Notes under the pieces: generated by a model | Told to the model about the DNA's origin: nothing | The model's input: the letters and a program-made list of their open reading frames with translations, nothing else | Databases searched by the model: none | From: Kangiella sp. | GTDB lineage: Bacteria; Pseudomonadota; Gammaproteobacteria; Enterobacterales; Kangiellaceae | Assembly: GCA_028284185.1 (NCBI GenBank) | Contig: JANQSG010000017.1 | Coordinates: 186,001-250,000, forward strand | Direction: 5' to 3' | Length of the DNA stretch: 64,000 bases | In this document: one piece after another, positions 9,238 through 18,759 of the stretch | Layout of the letters: each line of letters begins with the position of its first letter | Numbering within the stretch: position 1 is the stretch's first letter | Made by a program: the position numbers and the translations under genes

Positions 9238-11130
9238 TTATCTAATTTCGCTTTTTTCTCTTAGTTCTTTTAATAAAGCCTGGAAATCAGCCTGCGAGTT
9301 TAAGTAGTTCAATTGCAACTTATACTGTTGCTTCTTGGCATCATCCAGTTTAGCCAAGTCCGGATAGTTTACTTTTCTTAATTCCACAACCACATAATCG
9401 CCACCAGCAATCTCTTCAATGGTTACTTCAGTCTTATCGCCAGGTGCTTTTTGACTAAATAAAACTGTCGCCAACTCAGGGGCCAAAGAAGCATCACGAT
9501 TGGTAAAGGTCGCACTCTCTGCCCAAGCTAAATCTTTTGTGGCCAATAAGTCAACAGTCTTATTGCTCTCATCTAAAGCCGTTTTAATCGACTCGGCAAA
9601 AGCTTTAGTATTTTCAACGGCTTTTTGCTCAGTTAATAAGCTGGTAATCTGGGCCTTAACTTCATCAAGCGGCTTAATCCCTGCTGCTTGATATTCTTTA
9701 ACGGCGATAAAAGCAATCGACTGATCGCCTAACTTAATTTCATCACTGATATCTTTCGACTGGATATTCTCAGCACTAAAGGCCTGTTCCAGTAAAGCTG
9801 GATTGGCCAATTCATCAGCTGCCGCTGCACGCTCAAAAAATCCTGAGTTTTTAAACTCCAATTCCGCAGTTTTGGCTAAATCTGCTATGGATTCAGTGCT
9901 AAAAATAGCATCGTTTAACAGGGCTTGCTTTTTAAAGAAAGCTGCTTCAGCTTTTTCATCAGCAATAATGTCTTTGATCCCTTGGGCAACCTCTTCCATC
10001 GATTGGACTTCACCAGCTGTACGTTCGATAAGCTTTAAAATGTGGAAACCAAACTGTGATTCAACCACATCCGATAATTGCCCTGCTTCAGTTAAAGCCA
10101 GAGCAGCCGCTTCAAATTCCGGTACCCAGCCGCTATTCCCTTCAGTGGCATCGGTAGCATCCAGCAGGCCACCTTGTTGACCGGAAAAAGTATCCGATGA
10201 ATGAGTTTTGGCTAATTCGGCAAAATCGGCACCGGATTGAATTTGTGTCAATAAATCTTCAGCCTTTTGTCTGGCATCAGTTTGATCATTCGCGATTAAA
10301 ATATGCGCCACCTGAATTTTATCAGGCGCAACAAACTCACCTTTATTATTTTCATCGTTATAGTAAGCTGCCACTTGTTCATCAGTTACCTCGGCAAGCA
10401 TTTGCTCCGTTAACTTGGCTTTAGACAAGACAATATAATCCAGATTCACTTTCTCCGACTGCTCAAACTCCAGCTTACGCTCATCATAATAAGCTTGTAC
10501 CTCAGATTCTCCGATACTAATGCCTTCTGAAAACTTGGCCTTTGGAATTCTCACAATGCGGGCATCACGCGTTTGCTCCTGAATACGATAAAATGTCTCA
10601 ATTTCTTTATCCAGCGTGAATCCCGATTGAGTTATCCCTTGACTAAACTGATCACGAGTAATTTGATCCTTGGCCATAGCATACATACGGGAATTACTGA
10701 TATTGTTTTGCGCTAGTAGTGTCTTGGCTCGCTCCGCATCATAAACACCATTAACCTGAAACTCTGGCATACTACGGATCTGCTCCTCTACCTGAGCTTT
10801 AGATGCAGTTAAGCCAGCCTTATTGATGCTATTAACATAAACACGCTCATTAATCAGCTGCTCACGCACCTGCTCACGTAATAAGGCTTTACTGGCTTCA
10901 GTAGGATACAACTGATCAAAGTTTGGATTCTGGCGTCTTTGACGGGAAATAACATTATCGATTTCAGCATTGGTAATACTGACACCGTCCACTTCCGCTA
11001 CTTCACCTGCGTCTGGCGCAAATAAATTAGCACTAAAATAACCCGCGAAGATAAAGAAAATAATGATGATAAACAGCACCACCTTCATCGCTGGTCCTTC
11101 CATCTTCTGTTGTATTTTTTCTAGCATCAT
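9238..11130 (-). CDS. ppiD: Periplasmic folding chaperone / peptidylprolyl isomerase PpiD
   Basis: 630 residues (E. coli PpiD 623). A single N-terminal signal anchor (VVLFIIIIFFIFAGYF, about residues 18-34) is followed by a SurA_N-like chaperone domain, and a parvulin rotamase domain at about residues 270-370 (VAHILIAND, DFAELAKTHSSD, GGLLDATD, FGFHILKLIER). It is anchored at the SecYEG exit and helps newly secreted proteins fold; the parvulin domain of E. coli PpiD is largely inactive. I chose the ATG at 11130 (MMLEKIQQ, as in E. coli MMDSL) over the in-frame TTG at 11136. Its place downstream of hupB and lon is the conserved arrangement, but here a tRNA pair and a repeat lie in between, so it probably has its own promoter. 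Confidence 0.92.
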   Translation of the reverse strand: MMLEKIQQKMEGPAMKVVLFIIIIFFIFAGYFSANLFAPDAGEVAEVDGVSITNAEIDNVISRQRRQNPNFDQLYPTEASKALLREQVREQLINERVYVNSINKAGLTASKAQVEEQIRSMPEFQVNGVYDAERAKTLLAQNNISNSRMYAMAKDQITRDQFSQGITQSGFTLDKEIETFYRIQEQTRDARIVRIPKAKFSEGISIGESEVQAYYDERKLEFEQSEKVNLDYIVLSKAKLTEQMLAEVTDEQVAAYYNDENNKGEFVAPDKIQVAHILIANDQTDARQKAEDLLTQIQSGADFAELAKTHSSDTFSGQQGGLLDATDATEGNSGWVPEFEAAALALTEAGQLSDVVESQFGFHILKLIERTAGEVQSMEEVAQGIKDIIADEKAEAAFFKKQALLNDAIFSTESIADLAKTAELEFKNSGFFERAAAADELANPALLEQAFSAENIQSKDISDEIKLGDQSIAFIAVKEYQAAGIKPLDEVKAQITSLLTEQKAVENTKAFAESIKTALDESNKTVDLLATKDLAWAESATFTNRDASLAPELATVLFSQKAPGDKTEVTIEEIAGGDYVVVELRKVNYPDLAKLDDAKKQQYKLQLNYLNSQADFQALLKELREKSEIR

Positions 11131-11177
11131 AGCCAAGTACCTACACTCTACTTATACGTTAAAGCTTTATATTAATT

Positions 11178-11206
11178 ATTATAAAGCATTTAATAATAGC
11201 GGCTAA
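11178..11206 (-). promoter_or_regulatory. Candidate ppiD promoter
   Basis: On the minus strand TATAAT (11178-11183) lies 17 bases from a poor -35, TTAGCC (11201-11206), about 50 bases upstream of the ppiD start. The perfect -10 is the main evidence. Confidence 0.35.
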
Positions 11207-11220
11207 CGATAAGTTATTAG

Positions 11221-11312
11221 AACGAGGCAAAAATTTGCGAGAATGCGCAGTTTGCTTATTGCAAATGAGCACATTAGAGCGAATTTTTAACAAAGTTATA
11301 AAACTTCGCAGT
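11221..11312 (+). repeat. Dispersed extragenic repeat, copy A
   Basis: This stretch can be aligned by eye with 61873-61969 on the same strand. Shared blocks, in order, are: ACG-GGCA, TTTGCGA-AA-GCG-AGTTT, AAATGAGCA, GAGC-AA, TAACAAAGT and a final GCAGT. Spacing is kept to within a few bases. Neither copy codes for a plausible protein. Both sit just downstream of genes read from the minus strand (here the tRNA-Asp transcript). I read it as a small non-coding repeat family; its function is unknown. Confidence 0.55.
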
Positions 11313-11327
11313 AGTCGCTATAAAGAA

Positions 11328-11347
11328 AACGCGCCAAAGGGCGCGTT
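11328..11347 (-). terminator. Terminator of the tRNA-Val/tRNA-Asp transcript
   Basis: On the minus strand AACGCGCC, loop CTTT, GGCGCGTT followed by TTCTTTA: an eight-base GC-rich stem with a T-rich tail, nine bases past the CCA end of tRNA-Asp. Confidence 0.8.
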
Positions 11348-11356
11348 CAAAAATAA

Positions 11357-11433
11357 TGGCGGAGCGGACGGGACTCGAACCCGCGACCCCCGGCGTGACA
11401 GGCCGGTATTCTAACCAGCTGAACTACCGCTCC
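11357..11433 (-). tRNA. tRNA-Asp (GTC)
   Basis: 77 bases. The cloverleaf begins GGAGCGG, pairing with CCGCTCC at the 3' end, and CCA is encoded. The anticodon loop reads CTGTCAC, giving GTC (Asp). The T loop is GGTTCGAGTCC. It is the second tRNA after tRNA-Val and is followed by a terminator. Confidence 0.97.
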
Positions 11434-11498
11434 TTTTCATCTATGGATTAACCTCAAGGCCACTCCATAGATAATGGTTCTTCAAAAACTCAAAGCTT

Positions 11499-11574
11499 TG
11501 GTGGGTGGTACTGGGCTCGAACCAGTGACCCTCGCCTTGTAAGGGCGATGCTCTCCCAACTGAGCTAACCACCC
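11499..11574 (-). tRNA. tRNA-Val (TAC)
   Basis: 76 bases. The acceptor is GGGTGGT paired with ACCACCC, discriminator A, CCA encoded. The anticodon loop CTTACAA gives TAC (Val). Its 5' end lies only 12 bases after the hupB stop codon, leaving no room for a separate terminator or promoter, so it may be cut from a hupB transcript. Confidence 0.97.
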
Positions 11575-11586
11575 AGAAATCGGCGG

Positions 11587-11859
11587 CTAGTTTACCGCGT
11601 CTTTAAGCGCTTTACCAGCTTTAAATCCAGGAACTTTTGCAGCCTTGATTTGAATGGTTTCACCCGTTTGTGGGTTACGTCCGGTACGCGCTGCGCGCTC
11701 TTTAACGGCGAAAGTACCGAAGCCTACTAACGAAACTGATTCACCTTTTTGTAATGATTCTGTGATTGCACCAATCATTGAGTCTAGTGCACGACCTGCC
11801 GCCGCTTTAGAGATGTCTGAACCCGCCGCGATTGCATCGATTAATTCTGATTTATTCAC
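11587..11859 (-). CDS. hupB: DNA-binding protein HU-beta
   Basis: 90 residues, the exact HU length. It has [20 protein letters not shown] at the N-terminus, [21 protein letters not shown] in the beta-arm region and ends [10 protein letters not shown] bends and packs DNA and acts in replication and gene regulation. The start is GTG, with AAGGGGA nine to ten bases upstream as a strong ribosome site; no ATG is available at the conserved N-terminus. The gene follows lon, as in most gammaproteobacteria, but has its own promoter at 11945-11974. Two tRNA genes follow so closely that co-transcription is likely. Confidence 0.96.
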   Translation of the reverse strand: MNKSELIDAIAAGSDISKAAAGRALDSMIGAITESLQKGESVSLVGFGTFAVKERAARTGRNPQTGETIQIKAAKVPGFKAGKALKDAVN

Positions 11860-11904
11860 TCACTTTCCCCTTAATATCTAGAGTTATTAGGTAGTTTTAT
11901 TGCG

Positions 11905-11931
11905 AAAACCAATTTATTCAGAGTTGGTTTT
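11905..11931. repeat. Inverted repeat in the hupB leader
   Basis: AAAACCAA (11905-11912) and TTGGTTTT (11924-11931) form a perfect eight-base stem with an 11-base loop, between the predicted hupB promoter and the ribosome site. It could act as a leader structure, an operator or a weak attenuator. Confidence 0.55.
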
Positions 11932-11944
11932 GACAAGGTTGTTT

Positions 11945-11974
11945 GTTATATCAACTAGCGCTCAAAGGTGTCAA
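11945..11974 (-). promoter_or_regulatory. Sigma70 promoter of hupB
   Basis: On the minus strand a perfect -35 TTGACA (11969-11974), an 18-base spacer and TATAAC (11945-11950). It lies about 85 bases upstream of the hupB start. Confidence 0.65.
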
Positions 11975-12048
11975 GGAAATTCCTAGTAAATAACGCAAAA
12001 ACCCTTACATAAAAGGCTTTTGCGCAAAATTCAAACACTTGAAGTGGA

Positions 12049-14466
12049 CTAATGGGGATGAATATCATTAGTCGCAGATCTTTTCTTTTCAGCGCTCTTG
12101 GTCTTACTACTGCTTGAACGGCTGATCGGCTCAGGCGGACGTTCTAATGCAATATCAATAACTTCGTCGATCCACTTCACGCAATTTATCTGCAAATCCT
12201 TTTTTATGTTAGCCGGAATTTCCGCTAAATCACGTTCATTATCCTTCGGGATCATAACGGTTTTGATACCACCTCGATGCGCCGCCAATAATTTTTCTTT
12301 CAAGCCGCCAATCGGCAAAACTTCACCACGCAAAGTAATTTCACCCGTCATGGCTACATCTTTACGCACTGGAATTCCGGTTAAGCTTGAAATCAAGGCG
12401 GTACACATACCAATACCTGCACTGGGCCCATCTTTGGGTGTGGCACCTTCAGGCACATGCACGTGAATATCTTTTTTCTCATAAAAGTCATGTTCAATAC
12501 CCAGTGCCAGGCAACGACTTCTAACCACCGTCATAGCCGCCTGAATGGACTCTTTCATCACATCACCAAGCTGGCCGGTAAAACTGGTTTTGCCTTTACC
12601 GTCAACCACTACCGATTCAATAGTCAATAACTCACCACCCACCGAGGTCCAGGCAAGCCCTGTAACCTGACCAATTTCATTCTTTTCACCAGCGCGGCCA
12701 TAATCAAAACGTTGCACGCCCAGATACTTGCCAATATTGCCTTTATGTACCTTGATGGTTTTCCTTTCTTTCTTGGCCAGAAGCTGCTGCTTAACCGTTT
12801 TACGGCAAATCTTGGCAATTTCACGCTCAAGATTACGCACTCCTGATTCACGGGTATAAAAACGAATAATGCTACGGATCCCCGTTTCTGAAAGTTGTAA
12901 CTCTCCATCGCGTAAACCCGCATTTGTCATTTGCTTGGGTAACAAATAACGAGTGGCGATTTCCACCTTTTCGTCCTCGGTATAGCCTGGAATACGGATT
13001 ACTTCCATCCGATCCAGCAATGGCGCCGGAATGTTCATGGAGTTGGAAGTAGCGATAAACATCACTTCGGAAAGATCATAATCCACTTCCAGATAATGAT
13101 CATTAAAGGTGTGATTTTGCTCCGGATCCAACACTTCCAACAAGGCCGAAGAAGGATCGCCACGCATATCCATAGACATTTTGTCAATTTCATCCAGCAA
13201 GAATAGCGGATTCTTGACCTTCGCTTTGCTCATCTTTTGCATCAATTTGCCTGGCATAGCTCCAATATAAGTTCTTCTATGACCACGAATTTCCGCTTCA
13301 TCACGCACTCCGCCTAAAGCCATGCGCACATATTGACGCCCGGTTGCTTTAGCAATGGACTGGCCCAATGAGGTTTTACCCACCCCAGGAGGCCCTACCA
13401 AACACAGCACAGGTCCTTTAAGCTTTTTCACTCTTTGCTGAACCGCCAAATATTCCAGAATACGTTCTTTAACTTTTTCCAGACCATAATGATCAGCATT
13501 TAAAGTCTCTTCTGCATTGGTTAAATCGTGTTTAATTTTTGAACGCTTTTTCCACGGCACTCCAAGCAACCAGTCAATATAGCCACGCACTACGGTAGCT
13601 TCTGCTGACATCGGTGACATCATTTTCAGCTTTTTCAGTTCTGCTTCAGCTTTTTCTTTAGCCTCTTTGGTCATACCGGATTTGGCAATTTTATTGGCTA
13701 ATTCTTCATGCTCAGAAGCGGTTTCTTCACCCTCGTCCAACTCTTTTTGAATGGCCTTGATTTGTTCATTCAGATAATACTCGCGTTGATTCTTCTCCAT
13801 CTGATTCTTAACACGACTGCGAATACGCTTTTCCACTTGCAGTAACTCCATCTCGCCTTCCATCTTGCTCATCAAGTGCTCAAGGCGTTCAGAAGTATTC
13901 TCCATTTCCAGAATCACTTGCTTATCTTCGATCTTCAAAGCCATATGAGCAGCAATACTATCGGCTAAACGACTCGGATCATCAATTCCCGATAAAGAGG
14001 TTAAAATTTCACTGGGGACTTTTTTATTGAGTTTGACGTATTTATCAAAATTGCTAAGCGCAGCACGTGCCAAACCATCTTCTTCTGAAGGATTAAGCGA
14101 GCTGCTAGTAACCGTTTCCACCTCCGCTACATACATAGGCTCAGTTTCAGTATATTGCACGACTTTAGCTCTTTGCACACCTTCAACCAAAACTTTGACA
14201 TTGCCATCAGGTAATTTAAGCATCTGCAAAATTGTTGCTACGCAGCCGTAGGTATAAATTTGCTCCGGCTCTGGCATATCGTCAGAGGCTTCTTTTTGTG
14301 CCACTAACATGACTTGCTTATCACCATTGGTGGCTTCTTCCAAAGCCAGAATGGATTTTTCGCGCCCTACAAATAAAGGGATCACCATGTGTGGGAAAAC
14401 CACTACATCACGTAATGGTAATAAAGGTAATTGTCTATTTTTATTGTCTTGAATTTCGCTTTGCAT
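12049..14466 (-). CDS. lon: ATP-dependent protease Lon
   Basis: 805 residues (E. coli 784, the excess being mostly a Lys/Ser-rich tail after residue 785). The N-terminal substrate-recognition domain starts [23 protein letters not shown]. Walker A is GPPGVGKTS at 358-366, Walker B is [10 protein letters not shown], and the protease dyad is Ser682 in [10 protein letters not shown] and Lys725 in [11 protein letters not shown], each offset by three from E. coli Ser679/Lys722. Lon degrades misfolded and regulatory proteins in the cytosol. It lies between clpX and hupB, the classical order. I looked for a sigma32 promoter in the 105 bases upstream and did not find a convincing one. The ATG at 14466 matches the family N-terminus. 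Confidence 0.97.
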   Translation of the reverse strand: MQSEIQDNKNRQLPLLPLRDVVVFPHMVIPLFVGREKSILALEEATNGDKQVMLVAQKEASDDMPEPEQIYTYGCVATILQMLKLPDGNVKVLVEGVQRAKVVQYTETEPMYVAEVETVTSSSLNPSEEDGLARAALSNFDKYVKLNKKVPSEILTSLSGIDDPSRLADSIAAHMALKIEDKQVILEMENTSERLEHLMSKMEGEMELLQVEKRIRSRVKNQMEKNQREYYLNEQIKAIQKELDEGEETASEHEELANKIAKSGMTKEAKEKAEAELKKLKMMSPMSAEATVVRGYIDWLLGVPWKKRSKIKHDLTNAEETLNADHYGLEKVKERILEYLAVQQRVKKLKGPVLCLVGPPGVGKTSLGQSIAKATGRQYVRMALGGVRDEAEIRGHRRTYIGAMPGKLMQKMSKAKVKNPLFLLDEIDKMSMDMRGDPSSALLEVLDPEQNHTFNDHYLEVDYDLSEVMFIATSNSMNIPAPLLDRMEVIRIPGYTEDEKVEIATRYLLPKQMTNAGLRDGELQLSETGIRSIIRFYTRESGVRNLEREIAKICRKTVKQQLLAKKERKTIKVHKGNIGKYLGVQRFDYGRAGEKNEIGQVTGLAWTSVGGELLTIESVVVDGKGKTSFTGQLGDVMKESIQAAMTVVRSRCLALGIEHDFYEKKDIHVHVPEGATPKDGPSAGIGMCTALISSLTGIPVRKDVAMTGEITLRGEVLPIGGLKEKLLAAHRGGIKTVMIPKDNERDLAEIPANIKKDLQINCVKWIDEVIDIALERPPEPISRSSSSKTKSAEKKRSATNDIHPH

Positions 14467-14571
14467 TGCGCTTTTATCCTAACCGTTCGGTCACTAATTT
14501 TTCTAACGAATACGTCAGTATAAGCTCAGGGCGAGCCCATTTATTGAAACTTGAAACAATGGTTCAGGCGT

Positions 14572-15837
14572 TTATTCCGAGGCTGCTTTAGCTTGTGAGT
14601 CGTAAATCAAAAGTGGTTCAGCTTCGCCTTTAACCACTGCTGCATCAATACACACCTTACTAACATTCTCCAACGAGGGTAATTCATACATGGTGTCTAA
14701 TAAAATTTCTTCAAGGATAGAGCGTAAACCACGCGCTCCTGTTTTACGCTGCATGGCTTTTTCCGCCACCGCTTGCAATGCATCCTTACGAAATTCCAGT
14801 TCCACATTTTCTAACATCAACAACTTACTGTACTGTTTGGTTAAAGCATTTTTCGGTTCGGTCAGAATGCGCACTAAAGCTTCCAGATCCAGTTCCTGCA
14901 AAGTCGCCACAATCGGCAGACGACCAATAAACTCAGGGATCAAACCAAACTTCACCAAATCATCTGGCTCAATGTTTTTCAACATTTCGCCAATGGCTTT
15001 ACCGTCATGAGTTTCCTTAACATCAGCGCCAAAACCAATACCACCTTTTTCCGTGCGTTCCTGGATGATTTTTTCGATACCAGCAAAGGCACCACCACAG
15101 ATGAACAGAATATTACTGGTATCTACCTGCAAAAACTCCTGTTGCGGATGCTTACGACCGCCCTGCGGTGGAACCGAAGCCACAGTTCCTTCGATTAACT
15201 TCAATAGGGCCTGTTGCACCCCCTCACCGGAAACATCGCGGGTGATAGATGGGTTGTCCGACTTGCGGGAAATCTTGTCAATCTCGTCAATATAAACGAT
15301 ACCACGCTCGGCCTTCTCTACCTCATAATCGCATTTTTGCAATAGTTTCTGGATGATGTTTTCAACGTCTTCACCCACATAACCCGCTTCAGTCAAGGTA
15401 GTAGCATCGGCCATGGTAAAAGGTACTTCCAACATTCTGGCCAATGTTTCAGCCAACAGGGTTTTACCCGAACCTGTTGGCCCAATCAGCAAAATATTAC
15501 TTTTACCCAATTCAACATCTTGATTTTCGGAAGAGTGAGGCTCATTCTCCAGGCGTTTATAATGATTATAAACCGCTACTGATAAAACCTTTTTGGCTCT
15601 ATCCTGACCAATAACATACTCTTCCAAGAAAGCACTAATTTCCTGAGGGGTTGGTAGCTCTCGAGGCTTACCGCCTGCAGCAATATCCTTTACTTCCTCA
15701 ATAATGATGTCATTACACAGATCCACACACTCATTACAAATAAAAACGCGTGGGCCTGCGATCAACTTTTTGACTTCGTGCTGGCTTTTGCCGCAGAAAG
15801 AGCAGTATAGGGTTTTATTATCAGTGTTTTCGCTCAT
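14572..15837 (-). CDS. clpX: ClpXP protease ATPase subunit ClpX
   Basis: 421 residues (E. coli 424). The N-terminal zinc-binding domain has Cys12, Cys15, Cys34 and Cys37; Walker A is GPTGSGKT at 119-126; Walker B is [10 protein letters not shown]; the ClpP-docking IGF loop is present in [10 protein letters not shown]; and sensor 2 is in [10 protein letters not shown]. ClpX unfolds tagged substrates such as ssrA-tagged proteins and feeds them to ClpP. The gene lies downstream of clpP but a terminator-like hairpin separates them (16020-16042), so at least part of its expression should come from a promoter in the 226-base gap. Confidence 0.97.
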   Translation of the reverse strand: MSENTDNKTLYCSFCGKSQHEVKKLIAGPRVFICNECVDLCNDIIIEEVKDIAAGGKPRELPTPQEISAFLEEYVIGQDRAKKVLSVAVYNHYKRLENEPHSSENQDVELGKSNILLIGPTGSGKTLLAETLARMLEVPFTMADATTLTEAGYVGEDVENIIQKLLQKCDYEVEKAERGIVYIDEIDKISRKSDNPSITRDVSGEGVQQALLKLIEGTVASVPPQGGRKHPQQEFLQVDTSNILFICGGAFAGIEKIIQERTEKGGIGFGADVKETHDGKAIGEMLKNIEPDDLVKFGLIPEFIGRLPIVATLQELDLEALVRILTEPKNALTKQYSKLLMLENVELEFRKDALQAVAEKAMQRKTGARGLRSILEEILLDTMYELPSLENVSKVCIDAAVVKGEAEPLLIYDSQAKAASE

Positions 15838-16019
15838 ATTGCCTCTAACATCAAATGACTGGTAAGAAAGCGCTATTTACGGAAATACCCATAAATAGCA
15901 AGCACTCTTACCGATTGCTACTGCTAACATTAACAAAATATAGGGGGTAACTGAACTGTTTCAACCAAGATTTTTCAAGAAATCAGCCTTATTTAGCCCA
16001 AAAACAAACAAATACGAAA

Positions 16020-16042
16020 AAGGTGCCGCAAATTGGCACTTT
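16020..16042 (-). terminator. Terminator-like hairpin after clpP
   Basis: On the minus strand AAAGTGCC, loop AATTTGC, GGCACCTTTTTC: a five to seven base stem with a T run, 22 bases past the clpP stop. The short stem suggests partial termination before clpX. Confidence 0.6.
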
Positions 16043-16063
16043 AATCATAATGGTAAGCAGGCT

Positions 16064-16729
16064 TTACTTTCGAGTTTCGATAATTGAATCAATCAAGCCG
16101 TATTCAACCGCTTCTTCGGCAACCATAAAATTATCGCGATCCGTATCTCGCTCGAGATCTTCAACCGGGCGCTTACAATGTTTCGCCATAATTCTGTTTA
16201 AGCGCTTTTTTAGATCGATAATTTCTTTGGCATGAATTTCAAAATCTGAAGCCTGACCCTGGAAGCCACCCAAAGGCTGATGGATCATCATGCGTGAATT
16301 TGGCAAGCAATGACGTTTACCTTCAGCACCACCAGTCAACAAAAAAGCACCCATACTGGCCGCTTGACCAATACAAACGGTACTCACATCAGGCTTGATA
16401 AACTGCATAGTGTCGTAAATTGCCATACCTGCTGTCACCACACCACCAGGTGAATTAATGTATAGATAAATATCTTTTTCAGGGTTTTCAGACTCTAAAA
16501 ACAGCAGCTGAGCGACCACCGAATTAGCCATATAATCTTCAACTGGCCCCACCAGGAAAATCACCCGCTCTTTTAAAAGACGGGAGTAGATGTCATAAGA
16601 GCGCTCGCCTCGCGAAGTCTGCTCTACAACCATCGGGATCAAACCGCCGGCATAAGGGTCGGTCACACTTGAGCCTTGATTAAAAATCGATTCTTGATTG
16701 GTAATAATGGGACTTTTCGGGTTCTGCAT
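16064..16729 (-). CDS. clpP: ATP-dependent Clp protease proteolytic subunit ClpP
   Basis: 221 residues. The catalytic triad is Ser125 (GQAASMGAF), His150 (MMIHQP) and Asp199 (RDTDRDN), with the same spacing as E. coli Ser111/His136/Asp185. The extra 14 residues lie at the N-terminus ([16 protein letters not shown]) and are expected to be removed as a propeptide or stay disordered. It forms the double-heptamer proteolytic chamber with ClpX. The ATG at 16729 is preceded by AAGG about nine bases upstream. It follows tig, from which a strong hairpin separates it. Confidence 0.97.
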   Translation of the reverse strand: MQNPKSPIITNQESIFNQGSSVTDPYAGGLIPMVVEQTSRGERSYDIYSRLLKERVIFLVGPVEDYMANSVVAQLLFLESENPEKDIYLYINSPGGVVTAGMAIYDTMQFIKPDVSTVCIGQAASMGAFLLTGGAEGKRHCLPNSRMMIHQPLGGFQGQASDFEIHAKEIIDLKKRLNRIMAKHCKRPVEDLERDTDRDNFMVAEEAVEYGLIDSIIETRK

Positions 16730-16761
16730 TTTCTATCCTTACCTTTTCTTTGCTTGAAAAC

Positions 16762-16790
16762 AAAAAAGCGAGCTAAAAGCCCGCTTTTTT
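16762..16790 (-). terminator. Intrinsic terminator after tig
   Basis: AAAAAAGCG-A-GC, loop TAAAA, GC-C-CGCTTTTTT: a near-perfect stem with one mismatch and T runs on both strands, 20 bases past the tig stop. Confidence 0.8.
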
Positions 16791-16810
16791 AATTTAGTGA
16801 TGCGTATGAA

Positions 16811-18097
16811 TTACTTTTTATTCATGACATCATCAAAGCTAACTGACTTTTCAGATACTTTAGCTTTTTCTAGCACCAAGTCAACCACTGTGTCTTCCAA
16901 TACCAATGATTCAACTTCACGTAAACGCTGAGGATCGCCATAGTACCAATCAATCACTTCTTGTGGCTCTTCATAAACCGAAGCCAGCTCTTCAACTTGT
17001 GCACGAACCTTATCTTCATCAGCCTTAAGTTCCTGTTGCTTGATGATTTCAGCCACTACCAAACCCAGTTTTACCCGGCGAGTGGCTTGCTCTTCAAACA
17101 AATCGGCTGGTAAATCTGGAGTTTCACCTTTTGGTGCCTGCATTTGCTGCATCATTTCTTGACGCATCCGATCGATTTCCTGATCGATCATGGCTTTTGG
17201 AATATCAAACTCGTGAGTTTCAACCAATTTGTTCATCACCTGATTTTTAACACCAGCTTTTAACGCATTGCGCAATTCACGCTGCATATTGCTCTTAACG
17301 TCAGTTTTCAATGCATCCACATCGTCCGCCGCTAAAGTTTCAGCTAAATCTTCTAATGATGGCAATTCTTTTTCATTCACCTTATGCACGTGAGTTGCGA
17401 AAACCGCATCTTTACCTTTTAAATCTTCAACGTGATAATCTTCCGGGAAAGTCACTTCAACATTGACATCTTCGCCGGCTTTAGTACCAATGATTTGCTT
17501 CTCAAAACCAGGAATCATACTGTCTGAGCCAAGTTCTAACGGAAATTCTTTGGCTTCACCACCAGCAAATTCTTCGCCATCAATGGAGCCTTTAAAGTCA
17601 ATGACTACTTGATCTCCGTTTTTAGACTTACGCTTAACCTCTTTCCAGGTTGCGCGTTGCCCCTGTAAAGTTTCCAGCATCTTATCTAAATCTTCATCAG
17701 CAACTTCAGCAGTTTGTGATTCGATTTCAACTTCTGAAAAATCAGTAATCGCAACTTCAGGATAAATTTCAATTTTGGCGGTAAACTTTAAGTTTTCACC
17801 ATCAGTATTTTCAACTAGTTCCAATTGCGGATAACCAGCAGGCATTAATTTTTCTTGCTGAACTGCTTCAAAGTAATGACGCTGCATCACTTCGCCAAGC
17901 ACTTCCTGACGAACCGCTGCACCATAGCGCTTTTTCACGACGCTAAAAGGTACTTTGCCTGGGCGGAAACCGTTCATCTTAACGTTACGTGTCATATCTT
18001 GCAGGCGCTTTTGCACCGCACCATCAATATTCTCAGCAGGAACATCAATCGTTAAAATTCTTTCTAAACCGTTGCTGGTTTCAACTGAAACTTGCAT
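16811..18097 (-). CDS. tig: Trigger factor, ribosome-associated chaperone
   Basis: 428 residues (E. coli 432). The N-terminal ribosome-binding domain carries the signature loop GFRPGKVPFSVVKKRYG (about residues 44-60; canonical GFRxGKVP). The FKBP-type isomerase domain lies at about 150-245 (GDQVVIDFKGSIDGEEFAGG, MIPGFEKQIIG), and the C-terminal cradle follows. It docks at the ribosome exit tunnel and shields nascent chains. Its ribosome site ACGGAG lies just upstream of ATG. The tRNA-Leu gene ends 131 bases upstream and no U-rich terminator was seen in between, so some read-through from the tRNA operon into tig is possible. Confidence 0.96.
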   Translation of the reverse strand: MQVSVETSNGLERILTIDVPAENIDGAVQKRLQDMTRNVKMNGFRPGKVPFSVVKKRYGAAVRQEVLGEVMQRHYFEAVQQEKLMPAGYPQLELVENTDGENLKFTAKIEIYPEVAITDFSEVEIESQTAEVADEDLDKMLETLQGQRATWKEVKRKSKNGDQVVIDFKGSIDGEEFAGGEAKEFPLELGSDSMIPGFEKQIIGTKAGEDVNVEVTFPEDYHVEDLKGKDAVFATHVHKVNEKELPSLEDLAETLAADDVDALKTDVKSNMQRELRNALKAGVKNQVMNKLVETHEFDIPKAMIDQEIDRMRQEMMQQMQAPKGETPDLPADLFEEQATRRVKLGLVVAEIIKQQELKADEDKVRAQVEELASVYEEPQEVIDWYYGDPQRLREVESLVLEDTVVDLVLEKAKVSEKSVSFDDVMNKK

Positions 18098-18204
18098 TAT
18101 TAATCTCCGTAAGATTAAGGTAAAAATGTTTTATAACGGCAAAATGACAAAGCAATAGCCACTGCTTCGTCAAGTAAATTTTGATGAAGGATTCTTTGAA
18201 ATGA

Positions 18205-18231
18205 CCATTTACTCCTTACCTTAGTAAATGG
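18205..18231 (-). other. Hairpin in the 3' trailer of tRNA-Leu
   Basis: CCATTTACT (18205-18213) and AGTAAATGG (18223-18231) form a perfect nine-base stem with a nine-base loop. On the minus strand the first three bases of the stem are the CCA end of tRNA-Leu. No T run follows, so it looks more like a processing or stabilising structure than a terminator. Confidence 0.55.
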
Positions 18232-18313
18232 TGCGAAAGGAGAGACTCGAACTCTCACGCCTCGCGGCACTGGAACCTAAATCCAGCGTGTCTACCAATT
18301 CCACCACTCTCGC
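18229..18313 (-). tRNA. tRNA-Leu (TAG)
   Basis: 85 bases with a long variable arm, class II. The acceptor is GCGAGAG paired with CTTTCGC, discriminator A, CCA encoded. The anticodon loop ATTTAGG gives TAG (Leu, reads CUN codons). Last tRNA of the Pro-Arg-His-Leu operon. Confidence 0.97.
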
Positions 18314-18411
18314 GTTGTGTCGTTTCGTTTTAGCGGGCTTCCGCCCCGACAGCCCTCATCGAACCGTATTGTCTTTTCTTAATTGACTCTTTTGAGTGCA
18401 ATAAGAAAATT

Positions 18412-18488
18412 TGGGGTGGATGATGGGACTTGAACCCACGACAACCGGAATCACAATCCAGGGCTCTACCAACTGAGCTACACCCACC
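18412..18488 (-). tRNA. tRNA-His (GTG)
   Basis: 77 bases. It has the extra G at -1 opposite C73 that is specific to tRNA-His, acceptor GGTGGGTG paired with CATCCACC, CCA encoded, and anticodon GTG. Third tRNA of the operon. Confidence 0.97.
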
Positions 18489-18525
18489 ATAAACTGTGGC
18501 ATTTGTATTATAGCCGATCGTAAAA

Positions 18526-18602
<77 letters not shown>

Positions 18603-18633
18603 ATTAGATCGAACCGTTACAAATGACAAAATT

Positions 18634-18710
18634 TGGTCGGCGATGAGGGATTTGAACCCCCGACATCCTGCACCCAAAGCAGGCGCGCTACCAGACTGCG
18701 CTAATCGCCG
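18634..18710 (-). tRNA. tRNA-Pro (TGG)
   Basis: 77 bases. Acceptor CGGCGAT, discriminator A, CCA encoded, anticodon loop TTTGGGT giving TGG (Pro, CCN). First tRNA of the operon, about 50 bases downstream of its promoter. Confidence 0.97.
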
Positions 18711-18759
18711 ATTTCTCTGCTCTTTCAGCCTTATTTAGCTAAGCCGAACAGGGAGCGCA

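Noticed and set aside
11998-12022. Terminator after lon
   Set aside because: The stem AAAAGCCTT/AAGGGTTTT has a central mismatch and a poor T tail; not strong enough to list.
14467-14571. Heat-shock (sigma32) promoter before lon
   Set aside because: No pair of elements with proper spacing was found on the minus strand; only an isolated TATACT at 14517-14522.
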